This document shows, piece by piece, positions 8,520 to 16,799 of a stretch of 64,000 bases of DNA (the stretch's first letter is position 1; every line of letters begins with the position of its first letter). A model generated the notes under the pieces. It searched no databases. It had not been told where the DNA came from and was given only the letters and a program-made list of their open reading frames with translations. Where the stretch lies: the NCBI RefSeq assembly GCF_001886735.1, contig NZ_CP018081.1, forward strand, positions 284,875 to 348,874. Reading direction: 5' to 3'. This stretch comes from Sulfitobacter alexandrii (GTDB lineage Bacteria; Pseudomonadota; Alphaproteobacteria; Rhodobacterales; Rhodobacteraceae). The position numbers and the translations under genes are program-made.

Positions 8520-9779
8520 GTGGCTACAAGATCGACCATCATGCCGCCGTTGGTGAAAGCATGGGTGGATCAATTCGAAGAAGCGGACCGGGCGGATGCT
8601 GCGATCCTCGCGTCCCTCATCCGGCTTGTCCCTGGTGATGCTTTTCGCCGCGATTTGACGCGGGTCCTTGAAGACCGCCTGAGGATCGGTCCCAACCCCG
8701 TGGCGCTTTACAACGAAACAGAGCGTAAGAAATGGAAAGGGCAACCCAACCGTTTGTTTCCCGAGACGTCCCGCGCGAGTAAAATGCAAAAAGGGAAGAA
8801 GACTGTGCGCGCATATGGCCGCGTCGGACCGCCGCTGGTGCCTCGTCAGCGACAGGTCGCCGAAGAAATAGGCAGTGAAGGGGTTGTCGCCAACGTCCTG
8901 ACCCAGTTGCACAAGCGCCATCGAAAGTCGATCCTTCTCAACCCTGGGGCCGACATCATTCGCGAGAAGCGCGTGCGCCGGTTCGTTCTGGTAACGGACT
9001 TCATCGGAAGCGGAGATCGCGTCATCGACTATCTCAATGCCGCATGGAGGCTGCGGACAGTGCGCAGCTGGTGGTCGAGGCGCAGTCATTCCGGCCTTTG
9101 TTTCGAAGTGGTGGCCTACGCAGGGACAGAAGCTGGGGTCGATCGCGTAAAGGATCACGCCTCATCGCCCACCGTCAGCTTGGTGACACGATGCCCAACA
9201 ATTCAATCGGTCTTTCCCCGAGGAAAAGTCAGGCGGATGGAAGAGCTGTGTCGTCAATATGCGCCACCAGGGTCCAAACCCCTGGGCTATGGCGAAGTCG
9301 GGGCGCTTTTGGCGTTTGATCACGGCATGCCGAACAATGCACCTTCGATGTTCTGGAAGGATGCAAGAAGATGGTCGGCGCTGGTACCGGAGCGATCATC
9401 CAGTACAGCTGGTTCCCCCTACCAAGAACCGCACACGCCAAAGAAAGAAAGAGCGCGTATTGAAGCGTCTGCCAAGGCGTCGGACACCGGGGCAATTCTG
9501 CGCCCGACGAGCTTGGAAACGATCATACTGTCTGCACTGCGCCGATCTCCCCGTCATTCCGAAGCGATATCGGGTCGTCTCGGCATGAACATCGATGATG
9601 TGTCCGAAATCCTTGACCGCTTGAAAGGTTGGGGTTGGATAAACGCGTCGCATCAACTGACCGAACGAGGGCGGATGGTTGCGTCACGACTGATCCGCCA
9701 GGACCGCAAGAGCCCCCTTCCCCAAGGCGACGACACGATGTACTTTCCGAATGCGTTGAGAGCGCCACGCGATGTCTAG
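8520..9779 (+). CDS. PRTase-like effector with C-terminal winged helix, retron-associated type
   Basis: 419 aa. Residues 156-167, VLVTDFIGSGDR, form the PRPP-loop-like 'D-F-x-G-S-G' motif of the PRTase-like conflict-effector family. GALLAFDHGMPNNAPSMFW at 261-279 is the second conserved block of that family. After a charged linker, residues about 328-395 (LETIILSALRRSPRHSEAIS... DRLKGWGWINASHQLTERGRMVASRL) form a winged helix. Proteins of this design are known partners of retron RTs. The start is GTG 8520 with GAGG 8 nt upstream; an in-frame ATG at 8541 is the alternative. The RT gene begins 199 nt downstream on the same strand. Whether it makes nucleotide products or acts otherwise is unknown. 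Confidence 0.75.
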   Translation: MATRSTIMPPLVKAWVDQFEEADRADAAILASLIRLVPGDAFRRDLTRVLEDRLRIGPNPVALYNETERKKWKGQPNRLFPETSRASKMQKGKKTVRAYGRVGPPLVPRQRQVAEEIGSEGVVANVLTQLHKRHRKSILLNPGADIIREKRVRRFVLVTDFIGSGDRVIDYLNAAWRLRTVRSWWSRRSHSGLCFEVVAYAGTEAGVDRVKDHASSPTVSLVTRCPTIQSVFPRGKVRRMEELCRQYAPPGSKPLGYGEVGALLAFDHGMPNNAPSMFWKDARRWSALVPERSSSTAGSPYQEPHTPKKERARIEASAKASDTGAILRPTSLETIILSALRRSPRHSEAISGRLGMNIDDVSEILDRLKGWGWINASHQLTERGRMVASRLIRQDRKSPLPQGDDTMYFPNALRAPRDV

Positions 9780-9978
9780 TGGTTGCCGGGGTAACGACCG
9801 GCACCGTTGGTGTCACGTCCTGCCCGCAGGAGGTGATGCCTGGGCCGTCGATTGCGATGGGCTCACGGTCAAGCTTTCGCTTGATGCTCAACTTGATCGA
9901 ACCGCACGACCTTGCGGTCGCCGCAGCGGTAGGCTGACTTGCGATCCGATCAAGCTCACCCTGAAGGGTGGATAGTAG
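9780..9978 (+). ncRNA. Candidate retron msr-msd non-coding RNA
   Basis: This 199-nt gap between effector and RT is unusually rich in hairpins. They are GCCGG/CCGGC (9785-9802), CACC-GTT-GGTG (9802-9812), TCCTGC-CC-GCAGGA (9818-9831), TCAAGC-TTTC-GCTTGA (9869-9884), CGACC-TTGC-GGTCG (9907-9920), and CACCC-TGAA-GGGTG (9957-9970). A longer-range stem, CTTGATCG (9892-9899) with CGATCAAG (9947-9954), encloses the CGACC hairpin. The U-rich loop of the fourth hairpin resembles the msr loops recognised by retron RTs. I could not identify a convincing a1/a2 pair or the branching G, so the exact ends are unknown. Confidence 0.5.
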
Positions 9979-11157
9979 ATGCGAACGTGGAACTCTCAAC
10001 GCTACTTCGCCGAGGGCCTTGCGGCAGGAGTGGATGAATCCATCCTCAAAAATGCAGTTGCGACAGCTGAACACACGTTGCGGCAGGCAAATCCAGGCCC
10101 GCCGATCCTGACCCTTGGCCATCTGGGGCATTTGGCGGGCGTTGATGTTGGTATTTTGAAAGCATATGCCTCAAGGCGGGATGCGGACCCTTATCGGGAG
10201 TTCTCGATCCGCAAGCGCCCGATCCCGGGCCAACCTCCGCGCTATCGGACAATCGCCGTGCCTGAGCCGCCCTTGCTGAGAGTCCAGACTTGGATCGCGT
10301 CCGAAGTCCTGCGCCATGCACCCTGCCACTCGGCGAGCACGGCGTTTGCACCAGGGTCTCGGTTGGCCCAGGCCGCGGCGCGCCACTGCCGCGCAGTTTG
10401 GATGGTCAAGATTGATCTGCGGAACTTCTTCGAATCGCTGACCGAAATCGACGTGCATCGGGTGTTTTTGGAGCGGGGCTACCAGCCGCTGGTCGCGTTT
10501 GAGCTTGCGCGCTTGTGCACCCGTCTCCGCGACAAACATCGCAACGATACTGCTGTCTTGCCTCAGCGACGAACGCCCAGATTTCGGCACTCATCCTTGA
10601 CATCGCTTTATCCACGAGACCTGTTTGGCGTTTTGCCGCAAGGCGCACCAACCAGTCCAATGTTGGCCAATCTCGCAGTGCGCGACCTAGATGAAAGACT
10701 GACTGCTATCGCGAAGACCTACGGCGTCCGATACTCGCGCTATGCAGACGATCTCACCTTTTCAACGACACGAAAGTCGTTTGGAAGATCCCGCGCACAT
10801 GATCTGATAGGGCGAGTGTATGAGATCCTGGCTGCTCGAGGACTGGCGCCGAACCAATCCAAGACGACGATTGTTTCTCCGGGAGCACGGAAAGTCGTGC
10901 TCGGCCTTTTGGTGGACGGAGACACGCCGAAGCTGACACGCGATTTCCGCTCGCGGCTTCGAAAGCACCTGTATCACATAAGCGCTCCCGATCAGGGGCC
11001 GGTTCAACATGCAGCGCGGCGCGGATTCGCCTCCGTTGAAGGCCTCCGCCAACATCTGTTGGGTCTGATCGCGTTCGCCGGTCAGATCGATCCAGTCTAT
11101 GCGGCGAAATGTCGGGCGATTTTAGACTCGTCAGATTGGTCGCAGACAAGGAGGTGA
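9979..11157 (+). CDS. Retron-type reverse transcriptase
   Basis: 392 aa with all core RT motifs: motif 1-2 region at about 76-105, motif A MVKIDLRNFF (D146), motif B VLPQGAPTSPMLANL (219-231), motif C RYADDLTFS (YADD 255-258). Sequence and size resemble retron RTs; there is no maturase or HNH domain as in group II introns. Two retron hallmarks are altered: the NAxxH box reads AAARH (132-136) and the VTG tripeptide reads VLG (307-309). It would copy a cognate ncRNA, probably in the gap just upstream, into branched msDNA. It follows the PRTase effector on the same strand. It may be a divergent retron or a related unknown-group RT; the former is favoured by context. Confidence 0.82.
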   Translation: MRTWNSQRYFAEGLAAGVDESILKNAVATAEHTLRQANPGPPILTLGHLGHLAGVDVGILKAYASRRDADPYREFSIRKRPIPGQPPRYRTIAVPEPPLLRVQTWIASEVLRHAPCHSASTAFAPGSRLAQAAARHCRAVWMVKIDLRNFFESLTEIDVHRVFLERGYQPLVAFELARLCTRLRDKHRNDTAVLPQRRTPRFRHSSLTSLYPRDLFGVLPQGAPTSPMLANLAVRDLDERLTAIAKTYGVRYSRYADDLTFSTTRKSFGRSRAHDLIGRVYEILAARGLAPNQSKTTIVSPGARKVVLGLLVDGDTPKLTRDFRSRLRKHLYHISAPDQGPVQHAARRGFASVEGLRQHLLGLIAFAGQIDPVYAAKCRAILDSSDWSQTRR

Positions 11158-11415
11158 ATTTAATCTGTCCGATGGGCGTCTTCTACCTACGGATTTTAAT
11201 CAATTTGGAGAAGCTTCTGAGCTCAAATCACCGCCGGAGAACCTAGAAGGTCTTTCCAGCCTGAGATCGCACTGATTTTGAACCGGTCCTGTGAATTAAG
11301 TGTCGGCCTTCTACGTTGCTCCAGTATCTCTGAAATCCCAGTCTCTTCATCAGACTGTTCGGGCCGACTATAACACCGCGCGTTTGGCCAAATAGGTGCA
11401 GACCGCGCAGGCTAC
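11158..11415. other. Non-coding flank between RT and transposon end
   Basis: No gene seen. It contains a 7-bp inverted repeat GTCGGCC (11301-11307)/GGCCGAC (11373-11379). It does not contain the missing 3' end of the methyltransferase interrupted at the other transposon end. Confidence 0.4.
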
Positions 11416-11490
11416 TGTCACTGTACCCTAATTAATCAGATTCTGCGGATTGGAAGCGTTTTCGGCAGATTCTGTACCCTTAATTGCAAT
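11416..11490. repeat. Left end of transposon 1 with internal binding-site repeats
   Basis: Terminal CTGTACCCTAATTAATCAG is followed, about 50 bp inward, by a second CTGTACCCTTAATTGCAAT copy in the same orientation. Multiple short repeats at each end are typical binding sites for TniA-type transposases. Confidence 0.75.
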
Positions 11491-11509
11491 ATATCCACAG
11501 GGCGCTGCG

Positions 11510-12448
11510 TCAGTGGCTGACACAGCTTTGGCGCTTCCAGATTGCATCGGCTCGTGCCAGAAGCGCTTGACGATCTGCATCGGCACCGAGCTCGGAGATG
11601 GCCTGACGGGCAGCGTCTAGGGCCTGCGCAGACGTCTTTTTGGGCGACGTCGCCCTGGCAGATCGGTCAACGGGACTGCTTTCCTGCCGACGTCTTCGCG
11701 GAAGTCGCATATCGAGGTTCATCGACAGCTTGCGCACCTTCTCAATCAAACGTCTGCGCTGAGGAAAGGCGCGTCGGAGATCCCAGAATGCTTGTTCATT
11801 TCCGCGCAGCAAGATGGCCACTCCCAATAATGGACGGGCTGAGCAGACATCGACAGCTGCGAGTGCTATTGACCGCTCCAGTTGACACCGCGACGTGAGT
11901 GGCACGCTGTATACCAACTCAAGTACTTGTAAGAGGCACAGCGTATGGCTGATCCGCTGCATGTGCCTCAGATCGGCGGCGGCAACCGCCGTCTTCAGCA
12001 ATGCCGCGCCCCGAGCGGCGCGGACACGTAGCCTGTTTGATAGACCATCGGCCGGATGCCTCGCCACAAGAGGTCGACCACAGTTTTCGCAAGTCAGCGA
12101 CCAGGCGAAGCGCCAGTGGCGCAGGACCAGTCCCGAGGTTTGTTTCGAGCAGTTTGCGCAACTTTGGAAGTCATCGCTAGATACGCATTGAGCGGGATGA
12201 TGCGTCGTGTCCGGGAGGGTCATGGCCGCGATCTCATCCCGGGTCTGCTGAACCGCCGGACATAGCCGAGCCCAGTTCACATGCCCAAGGTCACCCGCAT
12301 GCTCCGGCACCCTGCCCTGCCCCAAACCGAGATAGCCGCAAAGCTCTTCGACGGAACAATGATTGGCCCGGGCCAACCGCCCGATCCAGCTCGAGAGAAG
12401 CTCGTCGGATACCGGTGGCGGTCGACGCGGCAATGGGTTCACGGTCAC
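11510..12448 (-). CDS. tniQ: TniQ family transposition protein
   Basis: 312 aa from a GTG at 12448 whose first bases overlap the tniB stop (GTGA), implying coupled translation; an ATG at 12499 is possible. It begins with the TniQ hallmark LPRRPPPVSDELLSSWIGRLA, followed by a CANCSKQTS...WSLTCENCGRPL zinc-finger pattern. TniQ proteins work with TniA and TniB, mainly in target selection, and are related to TnsD. The C-terminal third is arginine-rich and not recognised. Confidence 0.85.
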   Translation of the reverse strand: MTVNPLPRRPPPVSDELLSSWIGRLARANHCSVEELCGYLGLGQGRVPEHAGDLGHVNWARLCPAVQQTRDEIAAMTLPDTTHHPAQCVSSDDFQSCANCSKQTSGLVLRHWRFAWSLTCENCGRPLVARHPADGLSNRLRVRAARGAALLKTAVAAADLRHMQRISHTLCLLQVLELVYSVPLTSRCQLERSIALAAVDVCSARPLLGVAILLRGNEQAFWDLRRAFPQRRRLIEKVRKLSMNLDMRLPRRRRQESSPVDRSARATSPKKTSAQALDAARQAISELGADADRQALLARADAIWKRQSCVSH

Positions 12449-13314
12449 CCGAACTCCGCGATGGGTTGGCGCGGAATGCTCCAAGCATGCTTCGCCCATA
12501 CCGGCTGCCAGGCCTGAACGGCCTCATCGGTGATCCGCTCCTCACCCGTCTCGATCGCATCGATGGCCAAGGACTTGATCATGATGAACACGCGCGAGGT
12601 CACACCGCCCGTCACTTTCAGGATTGTCCGAAGCGACGCAACCGTGAGGCCCGACCGCTGCTCAAGTGCCATCGCGGCAATCAGCGTTTGGATGAGCCGA
12701 GAGAACTCCACGTCGTCCTCCCAGAGCGGCAGGTAGTGTTCGTCCAGGCGACGGGCCAGTTGGTCGTCACCGCGGACGGCCTCGAGCGCTTCGTTGACAC
12801 CGAAAACGACAAGCGAGGCACAGAGATCGTTGGCCAAGAACCGCAGCATGTTCAGGAACCGGCGTTGCTCCCGGTAACTACCGGCAAGCAGATTGTGCAC
12901 CTCGTCGATCATCAGCATCTTCAGGTCCATATCCCGAAGATGACTGAGCGCGCGGACCTCAAGTTCGGACACGGTATGCCGCCCCCACATCGGCGCCCCG
13001 ATCGTCGAAAGGATGTGCTGGTAGAAGCGTCGCTCGTCCGGCGCTGGCGGCGCCTGAACCAGCAGGATGGGGGTCTTCGTGATGCCCAGTTCTGCGTTGT
13101 ACTGCGTCGGATACTTGCTGGCCATGCGCTTGGCGATCATCGTCTTGCCAATACCGGAACTGCCATAGACCATCAGGCCAGGCATCCGGCTCTGCTGCGG
13201 CATTTCCATCAGGGACGTCAATCGGTTGAGAACAATCGTGGCACGGTCGAATGCGATCCAATGATCGCTGCGGATGCGGTCAATTCTTTCTTCTGGGGTC
13301 ATCAAACTCTTCAA
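12445..13314 (-). CDS. tniB: TniB family AAA+ transposition ATPase
   Basis: 289 aa. Walker A is VYGSSGIGKTMI at about 49-60 and Walker B is MLMIDEVHNLLAG at about 132-144, followed by YREQRRFLNMLRFLAND. These match TniB, related to TnsC and MuB, which binds target DNA and activates the transposase. It overlaps tniA by 35 bp at its start and tniQ by 4 bp at its end, so the three genes form one tightly coupled unit. Confidence 0.92.
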   Translation of the reverse strand: MKSLMTPEERIDRIRSDHWIAFDRATIVLNRLTSLMEMPQQSRMPGLMVYGSSGIGKTMIAKRMASKYPTQYNAELGITKTPILLVQAPPAPDERRFYQHILSTIGAPMWGRHTVSELEVRALSHLRDMDLKMLMIDEVHNLLAGSYREQRRFLNMLRFLANDLCASLVVFGVNEALEAVRGDDQLARRLDEHYLPLWEDDVEFSRLIQTLIAAMALEQRSGLTVASLRTILKVTGGVTSRVFIMIKSLAIDAIETGEERITDEAVQAWQPVWAKHAWSIPRQPIAEFG

Positions 13315-14908
13315 TCGGATAAGTGGGGAGGTCTGGGTTACCAGTGTCGATGGCGAACATTTCTCGGGACGGATCGCGGCGCGGCTGGTGCTTGGGAAGC
13401 CGCGTCTCGCGTTCGCTCTCCAGACGGGCGGTCCTTGTCTTCTGACGCGCCGCCTCGGCCAGTCGTCTCTGCGCGTCGATCACCTGGAACAAGGCCTTCT
13501 CGTTGATCCGACCGCCATGCCTGTCTTGCCATTCCTTCCGCGCCCGACGACTTTCCCAAAGCGATATCCGAGGGTGGCTCAGATCCCGATACCGAGCCGG
13601 GATCATGCGGCCATCATTGACGAGAACCCAGACCTGCGACAGGTCCCGCGGGTCGTACTTCACCTGCACCTTGCCGCTGCCCCGTCCGACCAACGACGCG
13701 AAGGCATCACTCCAGTAGTGCACCCCAAAGAGAGTGATCCCAGTGCGCCCGAGCTGGCGCAACTCAAAAGGCAGGAAGCTTGTCCGGAAGGCTTCGACAT
13801 CGACAACCTGCCGCCCCGCAGTGTCTCCGCCCAAGTCAGCCCAAGCGGCCAGCGGCGTTCGCCCGAGGGCTTCGTGGCGGGTATTGTGGTAGCGGCAAAT
13901 CTCCAGATGAAGCCAGTCCTCGAACTCGGCCAGGGTCAGAGCCGCATGTTTCTCGCTGTCATAATCGCCCTTCTCGGCAGCGGAGGATTGCGTGGTCCCG
14001 GGCAAAACATGAACAGCCCCCATGGCCGTTCCGATCAAACGTTCGATATGACCTCCGAAGTGCGTTGCACCAGGCGGGCGGTACTCGACGGCAATGCCCC
14101 AATCTTCGCAGGCCGATGAGAAGGCGTCGCTGTGGAACTCCTGCGCGTTATCGACATGGATCGCCTTCGGGATGCCGGATGTCGGCCAGACCAATTCTTC
14201 CAGCTTCCCTGGGACGTGGATCGATTTCCGACGCACACAATGATCGAGGCAGAGCGCGATCGAAAGAACTGATGGTGCATCAAAGCTGACGAAGACCCCG
14301 AGAACGATCCGGGTTGCAACATCGATGGCTACCGTCAAATATGGGCGCGCAAGCGGTCGCCGATCCACGTGATCGACCAAAATGATGTCGGCCAAGGTGT
14401 GATCGATCTGAACAATTTCCAGTGGCGTTCCAACCGCAAGCCGGCCCGGACGTGCCGCAAAAGTCTTGTTCGCCTCCTTGGCACCACGGCGCTTTCTAAC
14501 AATCTCTTTCTCGTCCATTGCATCGAGCCGAGCTTTCAGCGTTTTTCGTGCCGGTGGCTGGAAGCCCTTTGCCTCGCATTCCGAACGGATCTCACGCCAA
14601 ATTCGCAGAAAGCTGGAGCGTTCGCGGACCAGATAATAGCGCCGTAGGCGTTCATCGATGAGGTCTTCGACTTCTCGCGCGATCCGTTTCGACCCCGGTT
14701 TCGGCCCCCGGCGACTGAGTTCCAGTGCTGCGGCCCGCCCATCGTTCTCGCGCAAACGGCGGTAAAGCGACCAGGTGTGGCTCTTCGCCAAACCTAGTTC
14801 CCAAGCAGCATCTCCGATTGCCGCACTGATCGGCTCACCCTTCTTCTCAAGTTCCAGGATCGGACGGAGGACTGCTGCTCGATGTTTTGCAAGACGCTCG
14901 CTGACCAC
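13280..14908 (-). CDS. tniA: TniA family DDE transposase
   Basis: 542 aa from GTG at 14908. The Mu/retroviral-type catalytic triad is visible: D169 in EIVQIDHTLAD, D253 in AIHVDNAQEF and E289 in FGGHIERLIGT. An N-terminal helix-turn-helix region (residues 25-60) and an arginine-rich C-terminal Mu-C-like barrel (YWSDAFASLVGRGSGKVQVKYDP) complete the architecture. It cuts and joins element ends together with TniB and TniQ. No frameshift is seen, so the element may still be active. Confidence 0.93.
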   Translation of the reverse strand: MVSERLAKHRAAVLRPILELEKKGEPISAAIGDAAWELGLAKSHTWSLYRRLRENDGRAAALELSRRGPKPGSKRIAREVEDLIDERLRRYYLVRERSSFLRIWREIRSECEAKGFQPPARKTLKARLDAMDEKEIVRKRRGAKEANKTFAARPGRLAVGTPLEIVQIDHTLADIILVDHVDRRPLARPYLTVAIDVATRIVLGVFVSFDAPSVLSIALCLDHCVRRKSIHVPGKLEELVWPTSGIPKAIHVDNAQEFHSDAFSSACEDWGIAVEYRPPGATHFGGHIERLIGTAMGAVHVLPGTTQSSAAEKGDYDSEKHAALTLAEFEDWLHLEICRYHNTRHEALGRTPLAAWADLGGDTAGRQVVDVEAFRTSFLPFELRQLGRTGITLFGVHYWSDAFASLVGRGSGKVQVKYDPRDLSQVWVLVNDGRMIPARYRDLSHPRISLWESRRARKEWQDRHGGRINEKALFQVIDAQRRLAEAARQKTRTARLESERETRLPKHQPRRDPSREMFAIDTGNPDLPTYPIEEFDDPRRKN

Positions 14909-14959
14909 GCCAATCCCTGCCCTATTCCTGTCAGCACTTATCCACAGAACTGACCGTAT

Positions 14960-15078
14960 GCTAATAAAGGGTACAGTATGGCAATTAACGGTACAATATG
15001 AAAATTAAGGGTACATCGTGCCGCTGAAAACAAACGATAATTTTAAAGGCAATTCTGATTAATGAGGGTACAGTGACA
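14960..15078. repeat. Right end of transposon 1 with four GGTACA repeats
   Basis: Copies of an ATTAA-GGGTACA-like motif occur near 14966 (AATAAAGGGTACAGTATG), 14985 (CAATTAACGGTACAATATG), 15003 (AAATTAAGGGTACATCGTG) and the terminus (GATTAATGAGGGTACAGTG). They are the counterpart of the left-end repeats and lie between the tniA start and the element end. Confidence 0.78.
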
Positions 15079-15786
15079 CCCTTGCTCGCTGATCAGCCCG
15101 TCGTTTACAAGGAAGTCAGCGCCTCGAGTAACCAGCGTCAGAAAATACGACGCTTCGCCTTCAGACATGTAGGGATGCGCATCACACCGAGCGATCTCGA
15201 AGCCAGCGCGGCGTAGACGCTGTGGCAAGGTCCGGCACAACCATTTGTCATGGATGAGATTCGCAGGGATCTGGTCCACGCATGCCTGAAGCGGATCGTT
15301 CGGACCGAGTCCTACAGTTATCGTGGCATAATCACCGTCAAAGACCGCGATCTGCCCACCTGGCTTCAGCATTCTGAGTGCCTCACTAAGCGCCGCATCG
15401 GGATTGGGAATGTGGCAGAGCGATGTGTGGAAGACCGCCAAATCGAAGCTCTCGTCCGAAACACCGGTCGACCTTGCATCGCCCTCGACGAAGCTGAGGC
15501 CAGGTATATTGCCGAACAAGTCATTCGATCTTTCCACCAAGACCGGGCTTGGATCGAGGCCAACGGCCTCGCTCAATGTCGTGGAACGCAGAAGATCGGC
15601 CGTGACATGACCGGTCCCGCTCCCAATTTCCAGACCGGCCCCGCCTTCGGGGATGTCCAACCAAGAGAAATAGCGCCTCCGCATCTCCACCATCTGCGTT
15701 TCGTTCGCTCGGATGGTCAGTGCGTCTCCCAGCATCTCCTGTGTTTCGCGCGGTGTTTCTGAGATAGTCGCGTAGAGGTCTGGCAT
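15043..15786 (-). CDS. SAM-dependent methyltransferase, 3' end replaced by transposon
   Basis: 247 aa. Class I methyltransferase fold: motif I GAGLEIGSGTGHVTADLL, acidic VGLDPSP, FVEGDARS and FDLAVFHTSLCHIPNPDAAL, followed by LKPGGQIAVFD. Residues 1-236 are native; the last 11 (after LISEQG) and the stop codon are read from the transposon right end (15078-15043). Related proteins usually continue some 25-35 residues further, so this one is truncated. Most of the SAM-binding core is intact and may still fold. Substrate unknown. Confidence 0.82.
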   Translation of the reverse strand: MPDLYATISETPRETQEMLGDALTIRANETQMVEMRRRYFSWLDIPEGGAGLEIGSGTGHVTADLLRSTTLSEAVGLDPSPVLVERSNDLFGNIPGLSFVEGDARSTGVSDESFDLAVFHTSLCHIPNPDAALSEALRMLKPGGQIAVFDGDYATITVGLGPNDPLQACVDQIPANLIHDKWLCRTLPQRLRRAGFEIARCDAHPYMSEGEASYFLTLVTRGADFLVNDGLISEQGCHCTLINQNCL

Positions 15787-16150
15787 TGGTTGACTCCGGC
15801 TTGCTCATGGGAGCATACCACGAAAGACCTACAAATACCTCAGTGGCCGCGCAAAGGTGCAAAAGCGCTCCGAACGATTGCTTCGACCGGCCGCATCGCA
15901 AAAACGTTCGCCCGAAACGGAGGTCGGCTAAAGGCTGCATCTGCCGCGCCACCTTGTGCTGCGAATGCAACGACCTTGCCCTTTTTCGTAGCCAGTATGG
16001 GCTCGCACTGCCGCCTTCCGTGCCGCAGAAAGAATCGCCGTTTATACGTTTGTCTGAATGTCGGCTCTCGCCGGAGGGGCAATCCAGACTCGCAACTGCA
16101 GCGTATGACTTCTTCCCGCCCTTTGTGCCGAACTTTCACCGAAACCGCTC
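15787..16150. other. About 360 bp without a recognisable gene
   Basis: Short open frames on both strands lack family resemblance. It holds the upstream regions of the methyltransferase (minus) and the AbiE operon (plus). Confidence 0.45.
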
Positions 16151-16153
16151 CAC

Positions 16154-16186
16154 TTGACGTTCAGAAAAACATATCCTATTTTCTGA
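16154..16186 (+). promoter_or_regulatory. AbiE promoter with overlapping inverted-repeat operator
   Basis: TTGACG (16154-16159) and TATTTT (16177-16182) are spaced by 17 bp. An inverted repeat, TCAGAAAA (16161-16168) / TTTTCTGA (16179-16186), occupies the spacer and the -10. This is the layout of an autorepressor site; AbiEi antitoxins are known to repress their own operon. Confidence 0.7.
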
Positions 16187-16200
16187 CATAGAGTTGAGCC

Positions 16201-16797
16201 ATGATCACGTCAAAAATCAAGCAACGCATCATTGGGAAAGGCCGAGGCGCTATCTTCGCGCCATCGGATTTCCTCGATATCGGATCGCGCGCGAGCGTGG
16301 ATCAGGCGCTGTCGCGCCTTGCGGATCAGGGTGTGATCCGGCGGCTGACGCGTGGGCTCTACGATTATCCGAAACATAGCTCCCGTTTCGGTCCCTTGGC
16401 ACCCTCTGCTGACGACATCGCACGCGCCGTGGCCCGGAAGGACAACCAGGTTCTACTGCCTTCGCCCGCCATGGCGGCGAACCAGTTAGGTCTGTCCACC
16501 CAGGTCCCGTCCAATCCGACCTACATGACCGACGGACCCACACGAACCAAGAAGATCGGACGACAGGTTATCCAGTTCCGAAACGCCTCTCCGAAGACAT
16601 TGGTCGGCGCTGGGTCAAAAACAGGCACGGTGTTTCAGGCGCTCCGCTATGTCGGCAAAGATCGCATCGACGACCAGGTGATCGGCAAGATCGCCCGCTC
16701 GCTGGATGCCAAGGACCGTGCGCAGCTTGCAAAGCAAAGCCGACACGTTCCGGCCTGGATGCATCCTGTCGTGCAGCAAATCGTGGCACACGCCTGA
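16201..16797 (+). CDS. AbiEi-type antitoxin (DUF6088 family)
   Basis: 198 aa. The N-terminal winged helix spans roughly residues 1-60 (KIKQRIIGKGRGAIFAPSDFL... QALSRLADQGVIRRLTRGLYDYP), which is typical of AbiEi/DUF6088 transcriptional antitoxins. The C-terminal domain should counteract the toxin. It starts at the ATG at 16201, about 15 bp after the operator, and ends 2 bp before the toxin gene. Such type IV systems cause abortive infection or plasmid maintenance. Confidence 0.88.
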   Translation: MITSKIKQRIIGKGRGAIFAPSDFLDIGSRASVDQALSRLADQGVIRRLTRGLYDYPKHSSRFGPLAPSADDIARAVARKDNQVLLPSPAMAANQLGLSTQVPSNPTYMTDGPTRTKKIGRQVIQFRNASPKTLVGAGSKTGTVFQALRYVGKDRIDDQVIGKIARSLDAKDRAQLAKQSRHVPAWMHPVVQQIVAHA

Positions 16798-16799
16798 GC

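Larger units (their letters stand above)
11416..15078. mobile_element. Minimal tniABQ transposon 1 (Tn5053/Tn402-like family)
   Basis: The 3.66-kb element starts TGTCACTGTACCC at 11416 and ends GGGTACAGTGACA at 15078, a perfect 13-bp terminal inverted repeat. Each end also has internal transposase-type repeats. The only cargo is tniA, tniB and tniQ on the minus strand; no resolvase, resistance or Cas genes. The expected 5-bp target duplication is absent (GCTAC on the left, CCCTT on the right), so one flank was probably rearranged after insertion. The right end lies inside a methyltransferase gene. Confidence 0.88.

Noticed and set aside
9979..11157. The RT as a group II intron maturase
   Set aside because: No maturase X or HNH domain and no intron RNA domains V/VI nearby; gene size and the PRTase partner fit a retron-type RT better.
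11301..11379. GTCGGCC/GGCCGAC inverted repeat as an IS end or attachment site
   Set aside because: Only 7 bp with a 65-nt spacer; expected by chance in this GC content and with no associated gene.
11416..15078. A CRISPR-associated transposon
   Set aside because: TniQ, TniB and TniA are present, but there is no cas gene or repeat-spacer array anywhere near either element.
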